The notes: generated by a model not told the origin, from the sequence alone. A stretch of 64,000 nucleotides of DNA from Candidatus Manganitrophaceae bacterium (GCA_016200325.1 JACQEZ010000020.1:124001-188000); one strand, 5' to 3'. Positions 51,406-60,067 are shown, numbered from the stretch's first letter. Numbers and translations: made by a program.

Positions 51406-52488
51406 TTAGGGGCAGGAGAGATAACAGACGTTCTGCCAGGTGAAGGCATTCGGCGAGCTCGGATCAATGGCCAGCCTGAGCCATTCATTCGGCGTGTTCG
51501 TGGAGCCTTGAACGGTGATGCGCGTCAAATTCGGCACGGCTTGCGTATGATGAATCAGACCGGTGGCGCTCGTCGGATCGGCAAGGGGCTGGTCCGCTCC
51601 ATAGATGTGAGAATCGCCGTTGAGCAACAGGACCGGGCGTCCAAAGGCAACCGCGTGATCCGCCAGCGCTTGAACAAATTCATCATACCCATTGAGCCCA
51701 TCCCCGCCGGGAACCACCGCCGCGAGGTCCCACATATCGGCTTGAAGGGCGATTACCACCGCCGCCGCATTCTTGGCTTTCTTAAAGGCGCGGTCTAACC
51801 AACGCAGATTCGACGCGTTGCGCTCTGCCACTTCCTGTAGACGAGCACCTTCATTTAAGAACTGGCCCGTGCCGCCGCTCCAGGGCAAACCATCGTTGTT
51901 GGACCCGGGGACATTCAATGTGACGAAGAGCACATTGGACTGCTTCCACATGACGTTCTCAACGAACTGCGCGTCTGTGGGATTTCCTTCATTTTCCAGG
52001 GCCTGTGACGCCACCTCTTTTCGGACGCCGCCGAGGGTGTAACCCGGAATCGGGAAAAACAGACTCCGGACGGCCGCCAGCTCATTCAACGGATAGCCGC
52101 TGGAGGATTCTTTTGTCTTGTGGCAGTCGGTCCATTCATTATCCCCCGGCGTATAGACGAATGGATCTTTGAACTGCTGAAAGATATTAAAGACCCCTTG
52201 ATTCCAGCCGGGATTGGCGCCCGCGGGAATCGGATTCAATCCGGCACCGGTGCAGGGCATACTCCCGGAGTGGATGTCGCCGACATGGATCACGAGGTTT
52301 ACCTCCGGATCGTTGTTTACAGAATTGAGCAACAATGGCGCGTTATTCAGCAAAGGAGTGCTGTACGGCCAATCTCCAAAGACGGCAACCGTGAGCGGCG
52401 GGTCGGGTTTGGCCGCGATCGCCGCTCCGGTCATACAGGACAGACCCATCGCGCATGCGACTGCCAGGAATCGAAAGCCCTTTTTCAT
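51406..52488 (-). CDS. Secreted calcineurin-like phosphoesterase-like protein
   Basis: A 360-residue exported protein with a signal peptide ending at AAIAA-KP (about residue 26). The remainder follows the metallophosphoesterase landmark order: VAVFGDWPY near residue 35 (D-x-[HW] variant), LVIHVGDIHSG (G-D-x-H), YTPGDNEWTDC (G-D-N-E), and a late LLNGDSHIYG (G-D-S-H). The first motif has W rather than the usual H, as in several bacterial relatives. Substrate unknown. A GGGAGG ribosome site precedes the ATG. Confidence 0.8.
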   Translation of the reverse strand: MKKGFRFLAVACAMGLSCMTGAAIAAKPDPPLTVAVFGDWPYSTPLLNNAPLLLNSVNNDPEVNLVIHVGDIHSGSMPCTGAGLNPIPAGANPGWNQGVFNIFQQFKDPFVYTPGDNEWTDCHKTKESSSGYPLNELAAVRSLFFPIPGYTLGGVRKEVASQALENEGNPTDAQFVENVMWKQSNVLFVTLNVPGSNNDGLPWSGGTGQFLNEGARLQEVAERNASNLRWLDRAFKKAKNAAAVVIALQADMWDLAAVVPGGDGLNGYDEFVQALADHAVAFGRPVLLLNGDSHIYGADQPLADPTSATGLIHHTQAVPNLTRITVQGSTNTPNEWLRLAIDPSSPNAFTWQNVCYLSCP

Positions 52489-52895
52489 CTTGAATCCTCC
52501 CTTAATTTTTTTAGGTATTGAAACGGTCAGAAAAACAGGGAGAGAATAACGGTGGCAGATTAACGGATGGTCAAGGCTGGGTTAAGTTTTGGTTACATCT
52601 TCAGGGGTTGCTTCATACCCGGTGTCGAATGGGAGACCGTCTCTACAAATTGCATGGCATGGGAGATCTATGACGGACGGAGATGTATTCCCGCCCCGTC
52701 TCCCTTCTCACCGACGATGTTCCCGTTCGCTGTGGAGAGGGGAAGCTTGGCCGTTCGATGGTTTTCGATGGTATGAAATCGGTGTCGGCCTAAGACAGAC
52801 ACCGGGGCGGCTGAGTGTCAGCGATAGCCGGTGACATCTCAGCCCTTGACTCATTCAGCGCTTCCCCTTGCGATGACGTCCGGGGGTGATAAAAG
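52489..52895. other. Gene-free stretch
   Basis: 407 bp between two minus-strand genes. Small open frames on the + strand show no family resemblance. No transposon, tRNA or terminator was recognised. Confidence 0.55.
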
Positions 52896-53342
52896 TTACC
52901 CCGGAATCTCCGCCTCGACCAGTTTTGCAAGCAAGGTGAGCGATTCTTGCCAGCCGAGATAGCAGGCCTCCAGCGGAATGACGTCGGGGATCCCTTCTTG
53001 CGTGATGTTCAGTTCCGTTCCGACGGAAACCTGCTTCAAAGCAATCGTCACCTGCATCTCTCCGGGCAAATTCGGGTCGTCGAATTTGTCCGTGTGGACG
53101 ATCCGTTCGTTCGGCACGAGCTCAAGATAGGCCCCGCCGAACGAGTGGCTGTGACCGCTGGTGAAGTTCGTGAACGACATTTTATAGGTCCCGCCCACTT
53201 TGGCATCGAGGTGATGAACCTTGCCGGTGAAGCCGTTGGGTGGAAGCCATTTGGCCATTGCATAGGGATTGAGGAACGCCCGGTAGATTCTCTCGGGAGT
53301 TGAACGAAGAACCCGGTGAAGTCGAACCGTATTTTTAGCCAT
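52896..53342 (-). CDS. SRPBCC (AHSA1-like) domain protein
   Basis: A 148-residue START/Bet v1-like protein: VRLHRVLRSTPERIYRAFLNPYAMAKWLPPNGF, VGGTYKMSF, GAYLELVPNERIVHTD and a C-terminal GWQESLTLLAKLVEAE. Such domains bind hydrophobic ligands; function unknown. It follows the BNR/MoaD-like pair by 68 bp on the same strand and may be in the same transcript. Confidence 0.9.
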   Translation of the reverse strand: MAKNTVRLHRVLRSTPERIYRAFLNPYAMAKWLPPNGFTGKVHHLDAKVGGTYKMSFTNFTSGHSHSFGGAYLELVPNERIVHTDKFDDPNLPGEMQVTIALKQVSVGTELNITQEGIPDVIPLEACYLGWQESLTLLAKLVEAEIPG

Positions 53343-53410
53343 GATTGATCCTCCTATTAAAATGGGGTCTGTTTGACTGATTCAGTCCTTCAATTTTAAA
53401 CCGCCGCCCC

Positions 53411-53707
53411 TTACCCTCCTGCGATGGCGCCGATGATGAGAAACGGCTCTTCTCCGGTCGCCACCTTTTCGGGGAGCAGGGCATCGGGAGATGCGTGGGA
53501 CCAGTCTTCTCCGCAGGCGAAGAACCGCAGAAACGCCCGGCGCTGCTGCGTGACATGGTCCCGAATCGTCCCGGCCAGCATCGGGTAGCGCGCCTCGAGC
53601 GCATTCAGCACGGTCCGTTGGGTGATCGGGCCGCCGATTTGAAGCTGGACCTCCGCGTCGGCCTTCGCCAGGTTCCGCAGATGATAAGGGAGCCCGACGC
53701 GGATCAT
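53411..53707 (-). CDS. MoaD/ThiS-like ubiquitin-fold protein ending in Gly-Gly
   Basis: A 98-residue protein. It opens [21 protein letters not shown], has a central [16 protein letters not shown] helix and ends IIGAIAGG; the terminal Gly-Gly is the hallmark of MoaD/ThiS sulfur carriers. The ATG at 53707 overlaps the upstream stop (ATGA), so it is co-translated with the BNR-repeat gene. No adenylyltransferase (MoeB/ThiF) gene is nearby, so whether the Gly-Gly is thiocarboxylated is unknown. An upstream open frame to 53830 is a shadow. Confidence 0.83.
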   Translation of the reverse strand: MIRVGLPYHLRNLAKADAEVQLQIGGPITQRTVLNALEARYPMLAGTIRDHVTQQRRAFLRFFACGEDWSHASPDALLPEKVATGEEPFLIIGAIAGG

Positions 53708-54894
53708 CTGAGCGTCTGCACTTCGACCGACAGGACGGCCGGAAGATCGTGAACGATGGCGTTCCAGCTCTCCCCGCCATCCGGCGACGCGTAGACCTGT
53801 CCGCCGGTGGTGCCGAAATAGATCCCGCACGAATCGAGCGCGTCGACCGCCATCGCATCGCGTAGGATATCGACATAGCAGTTACTCTGGGGAAGCCCCT
53901 TCGTCAGCGCTTCCCATTCATTTCCGCCGGTGCGGCTGCGATAAACGCGCAGCTTCCCCTCGGGGGGGAAATGCTCCGAATCGCTCTTGATCGGGACGAC
54001 ATAAATGGTGTCCGGCTCGTGCGCATGCACGTCGACCACAAACCCGAAGTCGGTCGGCAGGTTGCCGCTGATCTCGTGCCACGACTCGCCGGCGTTGTCG
54101 CTCCGCATGACGTCCCAGTGCTTCTGCATGAAGAGGACCTCCGGGCGCGACCGGTGCATGGCGATCCGGTGAACGCAATGGCCGATTTCGGCCTTCGGGT
54201 CCGGAATGAATTGAGAGACCAGCCCCTGGTTGACCGCCTTCCAGCTCTTGCCGGCGTCGTCGGTTCGAAAAACCCCCGCCGCGGAGATCGCGATATACAT
54301 TCGATTCGGGTTTTGATGATCGAGCAGGATCGTATGCAGTCCCATCCCTCCCGCGCCGGGCATCCATTGGGGCCCGGTGCCGTGGCCCCGCAATCCGGCG
54401 AGCTCGTGCCAGCTCTGTCCGCCGTCGGTGGTCCGGAAGAGCGCCGCGTCTTCCACACCGGCATAGACGGTATTCGGATCTGTTAATGACGGCTCGATGT
54501 GCCAGACCCGCTTGAACTCCCACGGGTGCTGCGTGCCGTCATACCACTGGTGCGTCGTGAGCGGCTTGCCGGTTTCCGGCGAGGTGTCGTAAACGAACTT
54601 GTTGCTCTCTCCCATCGGCATCCCCTCGGGGGTCGTGGTCGGCTCGCCCGGCTGGGTGCCGGGCTGGTGCCACGTTTTCCCTCCGTCATCCGATCGCTGA
54701 ATGATCTGTCCGAACCAGCCGCTGGTCTGAGAGACATAGAGGCGATTCGGATCGGCGGGAGAGCCTTTGATATGATAGATTTCCCATCCCGCGAAGTGCG
54801 GTCCGCTGACCTCCCACTTCGCCCGCTTCCCATCCGATGTCAGGATGAATGCCCCTTTCCGTGTCCCCACCAAAACGCGTACGCTACTCATCAT
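53704..54894 (-). CDS. BNR/sialidase-like beta-propeller protein
   Basis: A 396-residue protein with multiple Asp-box (BNR) repeats: [46 protein letters not shown] and [11 protein letters not shown], spread over a probable six-bladed propeller. There is no signal peptide, so it is likely cytoplasmic and unlikely to be a sialidase. It overlaps the MoaD/ThiS-like gene by 4 bp; the coupling suggests a joint role that is not established. Confidence 0.88.
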   Translation of the reverse strand: MMSSVRVLVGTRKGAFILTSDGKRAKWEVSGPHFAGWEIYHIKGSPADPNRLYVSQTSGWFGQIIQRSDDGGKTWHQPGTQPGEPTTTPEGMPMGESNKFVYDTSPETGKPLTTHQWYDGTQHPWEFKRVWHIEPSLTDPNTVYAGVEDAALFRTTDGGQSWHELAGLRGHGTGPQWMPGAGGMGLHTILLDHQNPNRMYIAISAAGVFRTDDAGKSWKAVNQGLVSQFIPDPKAEIGHCVHRIAMHRSRPEVLFMQKHWDVMRSDNAGESWHEISGNLPTDFGFVVDVHAHEPDTIYVVPIKSDSEHFPPEGKLRVYRSRTGGNEWEALTKGLPQSNCYVDILRDAMAVDALDSCGIYFGTTGGQVYASPDGGESWNAIVHDLPAVLSVEVQTLR

Positions 54895-55079
54895 GGATTC
54901 TCCTTATCTTTGTTCATAATAAGCCTCTTTTTACCCGGGATCAGCGAATTCCTCATCTCTTTTCTTAAAAATGACCGTCCTGCACTTACTAGTCGTCCGG
55001 GGACCCTGAAATCGACATCGGGCATGAAAAATCCGATCATTGATTCAATTTGCTTCGGTCCCGGGCTTCGACGCGATAG
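54895..55079. other. Gene-free stretch upstream of the BNR gene
   Basis: Non-coding sequence adjoining the transposase remnant at 55080. It presumably contains the promoter of the BNR/MoaD operon, but no clear hexamers were found. Confidence 0.5.
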
Positions 55080-55180
55080 GGAGACGGCCCACCTGATGAA
55101 GAAAGGGTTGCTGCCGACGGTTGCCGGGTTGCGTGATGAGGGGGGAAAGCGGGTGCGACCAACCAGGCTCTTCTCGCCAT
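55080..55180 (-). pseudogene. Decayed REP-associated tyrosine transposase (RAYT) N-terminus, copy A
   Basis: From ATG 55180 the minus strand reads MARRAWLVAPAFPPHH and, after a one-base shift, TQPGNRRQQPF. Together they match the start of RAYT/TnpA_REP1 proteins (M-A-R-x-A-R-x-V-x-P-G-x-P-H-H-x-T-Q-R-G-N-R-R-Q). The frame is broken and the rest of the gene is missing, so this is a fossil. The upstream leader repeat is listed at 55181. Confidence 0.72.
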
Positions 55181-55250
55181 CCCGGAAGGGGTCCCTTCTC
55201 TCCAAGGAGCGTCAATCATGAAGCAGGGTATCCCAAGAATCCGGAATTCA
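55181..55250 (-). repeat. RAYT leader repeat, copy A
   Basis: A degenerate copy of an approximately 60-70-bp element also found at 55755 and 58461. The shared forward-strand core is AAGGAG-x-GTCAA-x-x-ATGAAG...GGTATCCC...GGAATTC. It lies immediately upstream of the transposase remnant start. Confidence 0.65.
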
Positions 55251-55388
55251 GTTTCCTGGAGACGGATCCGGGCCCATCTTTGCGGCGATTTGTTTTTTCT
55301 CCAATTTGTTCTGTTTCTTTTTTTCTTGTTTCTTTTTCTTCGCTAAATCTCGCTGACGCTTTTCATTTTGATAATTCGGCTTTGCCAA
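55248..55388 (-). CDS. Small lysine-rich conserved-type protein (46 aa)
   Basis: A 46-residue protein that starts at TTG 55388, preceded by AAGGAT. It reads AKPNYQNEKRQRDLAKKKKQ and continues with further K/Q-rich residues and a short PDPSPGN tail. Short proteins with a KPNY-x-x-EKR-x-R-x-LAKKKK start are common and unannotated in many Gram-negative genomes, so the gene is likely real. The longer frame to 55472 lacks that pattern. The strongly basic helix suggests nucleic-acid or ribosome binding, which is inference. Confidence 0.65.
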   Translation of the reverse strand: MAKPNYQNEKRQRDLAKKKKQEKKKQNKLEKKQIAAKMGPDPSPGN

Positions 55389-55754
55389 ATGGTTATCCTT
55401 TTTGTAAAGGGAAAGGACGAAGCTTCCGAGCTTTGCGCCTTTCGCGTTGAGGGGAATGGTCGTGTCAGACACGACTCGCCTTGGTTCGTTTATGTGAAAC
55501 CGGTTACTTATTGCAAAAAAGTGTCGATCCCTATTTTAATCCATCGCTGCCGTTTCCGATGTCGGCGAGGATCAGCGCTGTCTTGCCTTTTTGATTTCAC
55601 CGTTTCTCTCAAGATCCTTCAGTGGACCCGATCAGATCGGTGAACGAAGCGCCTGATAAAAGACCGTTTCAACTTCTACCAGATAAGTAAAAAAGTCAAG
55701 CGCGAAACGCATCCTTCGCAGGCGGGTCCACCGGTGCGCTTCCAGGCCTGTCGG
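55389..55754. other. Gene-free stretch with an inverted repeat
   Basis: About 366 bp upstream of the small lysine-rich gene. It contains a perfect inverted repeat (55459-55475, listed separately) and leads into the second RAYT leader repeat. No other feature is supported. Confidence 0.5.
55459..55475. repeat. Perfect 8-bp inverted repeat
   Basis: GTCGTGTC-A-GACACGAC with a single central base. The symmetry and its position about 70 bp upstream of the TTG start of the small lysine-rich gene suit an operator for a dimeric repressor. It could also be chance. Confidence 0.55.
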
Positions 55755-55815
55755 GAGGGTACCCTTATCCCGAAGGAGAGTCAAGAATGAAGTGGGGTCT
55801 CCCCGGAAGTTGAAC
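55755..55815 (-). repeat. RAYT leader repeat, copy B
   Basis: Forward-strand sequence GGGAGGGTACCC...GAAGGAGAGTCAAGAATGAAGT...GGTCTCCCCGGAA matches copies A and C over about 60 bp. Downstream on the minus strand only a trace of a coding start remains. It overlaps the 3' end of the methyltransferase gene at 55765. Confidence 0.65.
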
Positions 55816-56622
55816 CGTGACGACGTATGCCTGGATCTTGCCATCGACGGCGCCCCGCCCAAACCGCTTCGCAATTGCCTCCGCCGCGAGGTCGGTTGCT
55901 TCGCCGAGCCGGGAAGCATCGCGGGCTTCGATCTCATTTCTCAGCGGCGTCCCTTGGCAGTAGGCGATCGCGGGGAGGCGGGGGGAGGCGGCCCGGCTGC
56001 GCGCCGCAACCGCTTCAATCCGGGGCGAGGCGATGAATCCGCCCTCTGCCAAATCTCGTTCAATGGCGCGAGGGTCATGATAGCCGTGCGGCGTGCGGGC
56101 CAAGAAGCGGGGCGGGTCGTTGGGAAAGAGCAATTCCAGCGCGGCCGTGACGGTGTCGGCGAATTCGTTTTCCGTGATCCGGTCCCAAAGGCTGAAAATG
56201 AAAAAGCCTCCGGGCCGGAGCACGCGGCGCGCCTCCGAAAAAGCTTTGGCCTTTTCGGGGAAGAACATGACGCCGAACTGGCAGACGACGGCGTCAAACG
56301 TTCCGTCGGGGAAGGGGAGCGCCATCGCATCGGCCTGACGCCACACGACGGCGCGCGTCGTCCCCACGGCGGAGGCTTGGTCGAGCATCGCTTGATTCAA
56401 ATCGGTCGCGACGATCGAGACCGTTTGGGGGAGCGCAGCGGCCAACGCACGCGTCACCACGCCGGTGCCGGCGGCGATTTCGAGTAGACGAGAAAGGGGT
56501 CTCGACCGGAGCCGATTCACCAGGTCCGCCGCGTAGGGCTCAAAGATCAGCGGCACGAGTAGGGAGTCGTAAAGCTTCGGGACGGAGCCACTGAAAACTT
56601 TGTCGGTATCGGAGTGGCCCAT
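55765..56622 (-). CDS. Class I SAM-dependent methyltransferase
   Basis: A 285-residue methyltransferase: LLEIAAGTGVVTRALAAALP (motif I), VATDLNQAMLDQA (motif II) and FDAVVCQFGVMFFPEK with RRVLRPGGFFIFSLWDR. These are typical of UbiE/Methyltransf_11 proteins, with FGVMFF shared with the paralogue at 40520. The C-terminal about 45 residues run through the RAYT leader repeat, so the original 3' end may have been replaced by the insertion. Substrate unknown. Confidence 0.87.
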   Translation of the reverse strand: MGHSDTDKVFSGSVPKLYDSLLVPLIFEPYAADLVNRLRSRPLSRLLEIAAGTGVVTRALAAALPQTVSIVATDLNQAMLDQASAVGTTRAVVWRQADAMALPFPDGTFDAVVCQFGVMFFPEKAKAFSEARRVLRPGGFFIFSLWDRITENEFADTVTAALELLFPNDPPRFLARTPHGYHDPRAIERDLAEGGFIASPRIEAVAARSRAASPRLPAIAYCQGTPLRNEIEARDASRLGEATDLAAEAIAKRFGRGAVDGKIQAYVVTVQLPGRPHFILDSPSG

Positions 56623-56758
56623 ATGCTTGCCTCTGCGGTTGAATCGCGCTCCGCATGAAAAGCGGAGCCGACTGCTGACAGAACGTTTCTAAGAATGGAT
56701 CTCTTTATACGGCCGGCTCCAATGACGGAGAGGGGACGCAGGGCTGTTTAATTGTCTC

Positions 56759-57244
56759 TCATTCGGACATTGCATCTGCGCCATGCTCGGCCAATTGGGC
56801 GCCAAACCAGCGATGGATCGCCGTCTGTAAGTGGATGTCGCTCGTCTCAAATCGAATCTCAGCCCCCATCGGCAACGCGGTGTAGGTGATCTTCAACTGA
56901 GAGGCGCCGGCGTTCAGCTCTTTGAGCCCCGGCATGTTTTCTCCATGAAGGGCCGCCGGATCGGAAAAGTCGCCGCTCTGAAAGCGCGCCGTTTCGTGTT
57001 CAAGATGTTGTTGGATGCGTGAAATCTGATCCGAGGCGGTTAGATCCTTGACGATCACCCGCTGCACGCCGCCCTCTTCCGTCATTTTAAAAATATGCGT
57101 GGTCTTGGAAAGGTCAAAGGGCATGACCCCGCTCCCCAAGTGATGGATCTGTTCCTGACGGCTCTGCGGCTGCAGGACGCTACAGCCTGTGAGGAAAAGG
57201 ATGAAACCTACACAGGCCACCGTCGCCGACGATATAAGCTGCAA
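56759..57244 (-). CDS. Putative lipoprotein of unknown function
   Basis: A 161-residue protein with a signal peptide and lipobox L-T-G-C (Cys21), then a predicted alpha/beta domain. I do not recognise the family. HIFKMTEEGGVQRVIVKDL and ITYTALPMGAEIRFET suggest a beta-sheet protein. No operon partner is obvious: the HxlR gene upstream is 87 bp away on the same strand. Confidence 0.72.
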   Translation of the reverse strand: MQLISSATVACVGFILFLTGCSVLQPQSRQEQIHHLGSGVMPFDLSKTTHIFKMTEEGGVQRVIVKDLTASDQISRIQQHLEHETARFQSGDFSDPAALHGENMPGLKELNAGASQLKITYTALPMGAEIRFETSDIHLQTAIHRWFGAQLAEHGADAMSE

Positions 57245-57331
57245 GACCGGACTCCTTTATGCTTTATGCGGATTTAATGGAGATCGCGAAGTGCTGGACG
57301 CGGAGTTTTGACATTGCATTCCTCCATAACG

Positions 57332-57781
57332 TCACGACAAATAGTCAGCGACGATCGCTTCGCCCCGCTTTACCGCCTCTCTCACTTTCCGACTGATTTT
57401 GCGATTGTCTTTTCGAATGAGTTCGACCAGACGAATGATCCGTTTGGCCTCCGATCGGCTGTCGTATTTCGCGCTCCATAACACCATTTCAAAAAGCAAA
57501 GGAATCAGGTCGAGACCCTTTTCAGTGAGGGAATAGCTCCCTTTCCTTCCATCCGTTTGATCCCCCGCACGCTGAAGAATCCCGGCCTCGATCAGGTGCT
57601 CCAGGCGCGAAGCCAGGATATTGGTCGCAAAACCCTCTTCCGATTTGAGGAACTCTCCGTAAGTCCGCTTCCCCCGAAAAACAATGTCTCGAAGGATCAG
57701 CAGCGCCCACCGGTCGCCAAACGCCTCAAGACCATAGTTCACAGGGCAGTGTGATCGAAGCTTGTTCTTTCCCTTTTTCAT
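57332..57781 (-). CDS. HxlR-family transcriptional regulator
   Basis: A 149-residue winged-helix regulator. The family pattern CPVNYGLEAFGDRWALLILRDIVFRGKRTYGEF, then ILASRLEHLIEAGIL and YSLTEKGLDLIPLL, is complete. The Cys in the N-terminal CPV segment is the redox or electrophile-sensing cysteine in some relatives. It is divergent from the SRPBCC gene at 57866, which is the usual kind of target. Confidence 0.92.
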   Translation of the reverse strand: MKKGKNKLRSHCPVNYGLEAFGDRWALLILRDIVFRGKRTYGEFLKSEEGFATNILASRLEHLIEAGILQRAGDQTDGRKGSYSLTEKGLDLIPLLFEMVLWSAKYDSRSEAKRIIRLVELIRKDNRKISRKVREAVKRGEAIVADYLS

Positions 57782-57806
57782 ACGTCAGTCAATACTAAAT
57801 TATTTG

Positions 57807-57821
57807 CTTGTATTTTGCAAG
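57807..57821. promoter_or_regulatory. Candidate HxlR operator
   Basis: CTTG-TATTTTG-CAAG is an inverted repeat in the AT-rich 84-bp gap between the divergent regulator and SRPBCC genes. HxlR proteins bind such symmetrical AT-rich sites; the call rests on position and symmetry only. Confidence 0.4.
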
Positions 57822-57865
57822 TATAAATGTCATAAGTCGTTATCACTACATTACTGGAGGTTCAT

Positions 57866-58324
57866 ATGGTCGACATTATTCATCGGATCGGGATCAAGGC
57901 CCCTGCCGCGCAGGTCTATCAAGCGTTAACCACCTTGGAAGGGTTGGGCCATTGGTGGACCGAAGAAGTTTCAGGCGATGGCCGAATCGGAGGAAAGATC
58001 GAATTCGTCTTTCGAAAGAAGACGGGTGAGCTCTTAGGCAAAATGGTGATGGAAGTGCAAGCGCTCAATGCCCCGAAAGAGGTTCGATGGCGCTGCGTCG
58101 ATGGGCCGCCGGAATGGGTTGGAACCGACGTCACCTTCCAATTATCAGAGCAGGACAATCAAACGACGCTCCTCTTCGGCCACCGAAACTGGCGCGAGGC
58201 GATTGAGTTTACATCGCACTGTAGTATGAAGTGGGCCGTATTCCTTTTAAGTCTTCGGGAGTATGTCGAAACAGGAAAAGGGAAGCCCTCCCCGCATGAT
58301 CTGAAAATCGATAACTGGAATTAA
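57866..58324 (+). CDS. SRPBCC domain protein
   Basis: A 152-residue START/AHSA1-like protein: IIHRIGIKAPAAQVYQALTTLEGLGHWWTEEV, GGKIEFVFRKK, EVRWRCVDGPPEWVGTDVTFQL and a C-terminal KWAVFLLSLREYVETGKG. Divergently transcribed from the HxlR regulator, which likely controls it. TGGAGG precedes the ATG. Confidence 0.92.
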   Translation: MVDIIHRIGIKAPAAQVYQALTTLEGLGHWWTEEVSGDGRIGGKIEFVFRKKTGELLGKMVMEVQALNAPKEVRWRCVDGPPEWVGTDVTFQLSEQDNQTTLLFGHRNWREAIEFTSHCSMKWAVFLLSLREYVETGKGKPSPHDLKIDNWN

Positions 58325-58397
58325 ATTCCCTTTCCAGTGATTGGTCGAGCAGGCGTTGGCCAGGAAAGGCCAACTCCGGAACGTCAACGGTGTGTGT

Positions 58398-58460
58398 CTT
58401 GCCATGTTGAGTGATGTGGTGAGGGATACCGGATGCTATTACTCGTGCGATTCTGACCAT
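58398..58460 (-). pseudogene. Decayed RAYT transposase N-terminus, copy C
   Basis: From ATG 58460 the minus strand reads MVRIARVIASGIPHHITQHGK, matching the first about 21 residues of RAYT (TnpA_REP1) transposases, after which the similarity ends abruptly. Only the N-terminus survives. Confidence 0.8.
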
Positions 58461-58525
58461 GGCGGGAGAGTATCCCTCCACTTAAGGAAAGCCAAGAATT
58501 AAGTATGGTGTCCCTGGAATTCCTG
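58461..58525 (-). repeat. RAYT leader repeat, copy C
   Basis: Forward strand GGGAGAGTATCCCTCC...AAGGAAAGCCAAGAATTAAGT...GGTGTCCCTGGAATTC, the best-preserved of three copies (others at 55181 and 55755). It directly precedes the RAYT start codon on the minus strand. Confidence 0.7.
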
Positions 58526-58595
58526 ATGGGGAGAGCGCTTCGATGTCATGTGCTGTTTGCCAGTCAGCATCGATGAGTCGGTATTGTCTTCCTTT

Positions 58596-59018
58596 TTATT
58601 TAGTATATTTTTTCGCCAAATCTAACGCCGTCTGAAGCGAATCGGCTTCAAGGTAATCTGTTCCCGATTGGCTACCATTGCGCTTCCAGCGCATTGTAGC
58701 TAATAGAGTGCCGGCCTTTTTGGGCAACACGGTAATGACCGCCTTTAATCCTGCTTTGGCTAATTCGGGGATCGCATATTCAGCAAGCCATTGCTGATCC
58801 TCCTGGCTAAAGACCCCTGTGGCCTGACTTGTATCGACAATTAGAGCATTTGCCAGCTTTTTTCGAGTACAGTCAATTTCGGCATTGATGCAAGGACGCA
58901 TATATTCATGAGGTCCCAAATTATACCATCTTGCAGTCATTATTTTAAGTGTCTGGTTACAATCGACCTCAACCACTTTTTCTATTTTATACACAACCTT
59001 ATCAAGAACATTTTTCAT
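58596..59018 (-). CDS. Hypothetical protein, STAS-like (tentative)
   Basis: A 140-residue protein. The central pattern KKLANALIVDTSQATGVFSQEDQQWLAEYAIPELAKAGLKAVITVLPK resembles SpoIIAA/STAS-like proteins in which an acidic 'D-x-S/R' strand is followed by a helix and an A-G-[LV]-K strand. Family identity is uncertain. Preceded by AAGGGGGAG. It has AT-richer sequence than the genes to its left, as do the surrounding sequences up to about 60 kb. Confidence 0.6.
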   Translation of the reverse strand: MKNVLDKVVYKIEKVVEVDCNQTLKIMTARWYNLGPHEYMRPCINAEIDCTRKKLANALIVDTSQATGVFSQEDQQWLAEYAIPELAKAGLKAVITVLPKKAGTLLATMRWKRNGSQSGTDYLEADSLQTALDLAKKYTK

Positions 59019-59285
59019 TTACTCCCCCTTCTCCTTATCTACCTGGATGTCTTTTTGTTTTAGATAAATTAAAGGAAATGTGCCGCGTGGTCGAAAGTAA
59101 GTATATATGGCTATGCTGATTTGTCAATTTGCACATGATGTGTATCCGTTCTTCTATCGCTTTTTGCAAGAATGGTCCGATCTCATCAGAGTTATAAGGC
59201 TTTTCCGAAATTCCGGGGATGCCATACTTAATTTGAAAAAGGAAATGAAATAGGGACAGACACTATTTAATCATTTTTGATGGCA

Positions 59286-59876
59286 TTACGGATCATTTAA
59301 TCCCTTTCCATTGAGAATTGGCTGCAACCATTTTTCAACCCTGGACTCGCGTGTTTTGGATTGTTTGGGTGCTGAAAAATAAAGAACGTATCCTCTTTGC
59401 CGTCCCGGCGTCAATGCGTCAAAAGCCGTTTTCAAGGCGGGGAGTTCGTCTAATTTCTTTTGAAATTCTTCAGGAACGATGAATTTAGAAGTCTTTTTAT
59501 AATCCACTTTCAAGCCGGCTTTTTCCACTTTGATGGCTTCATCAATATAGGCTTTCAAGAGGGGTTTCATCTGAACGATGTCTCGAACATGAGTAAACCG
59601 GATCTGGCGCGCCGCCTGCACATTCTCCGTTTGTTGGATGAGAATACCCTTGGCGTCCTTTAACAAGGCGCCTTTGAAAAACAAAAGCGCACAGTATTCT
59701 TTAAATCCATGAATTAAGACGATGTTATTTTTCTGAAAGGTGTAACAAGCCTTCCCCCACTTCAATTCTTCGGTCAGCGGACAGGCAAGAACGATCGTTC
59801 TCAATTTCTTCATTTCTTCCTGCCACTTTTTGGCTTTACTAAAAAAGAAATCAACCTTAGGATTCATTCTATTCAT
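59286..59876 (-). CDS. YdeI/OmpD-associated-like protein (DUF1801 fold)
   Basis: A 196-residue protein with an N-terminal DUF1801-like domain (ELKWGKACYTFQKNNIVLIHGFKEYCALLFFKGALLKD) and a C-terminal OmdA/YdeI region (VPEEFQKKLDELPALKTAFDALTPGRQRGYVLYFSAPKQSKTRESRVEK). YdeI-type proteins are linked to antimicrobial-peptide or stress resistance in enterics; the biochemical role is unknown. Confidence 0.88.
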   Translation of the reverse strand: MNRMNPKVDFFFSKAKKWQEEMKKLRTIVLACPLTEELKWGKACYTFQKNNIVLIHGFKEYCALLFFKGALLKDAKGILIQQTENVQAARQIRFTHVRDIVQMKPLLKAYIDEAIKVEKAGLKVDYKKTSKFIVPEEFQKKLDELPALKTAFDALTPGRQRGYVLYFSAPKQSKTRESRVEKWLQPILNGKGLNDP

Positions 59877-60067
59877 TTATGGATACTCTGAAATAAAGTG
59901 AGCTTATATTGTTTACAATTTCTTTTTCTTCTTTGGTGTTCATGATTGGTTTGCAACGATTAAAGGGGGACTATCCCCTTTATCGTTCCTATTGATTCCT
60001 ATTATTTTCTTAGGTCAAGATTAAAGACCTGACCCTATTAATTTTCTGTCTCTATTAATTTTCTTGT

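Noticed and set aside
54891-55205. Minus-strand 104-codon frame as a protein gene
   Set aside because: Its middle part only mirrors the frameshifted RAYT remnant (PATVGSNPFF etc. lies out of the correct frame); no start signal or homologue-like pattern.
55792-56487. 231-codon + strand open frame
   Set aside because: Antisense to the methyltransferase at 55765, which has clear SAM motifs.
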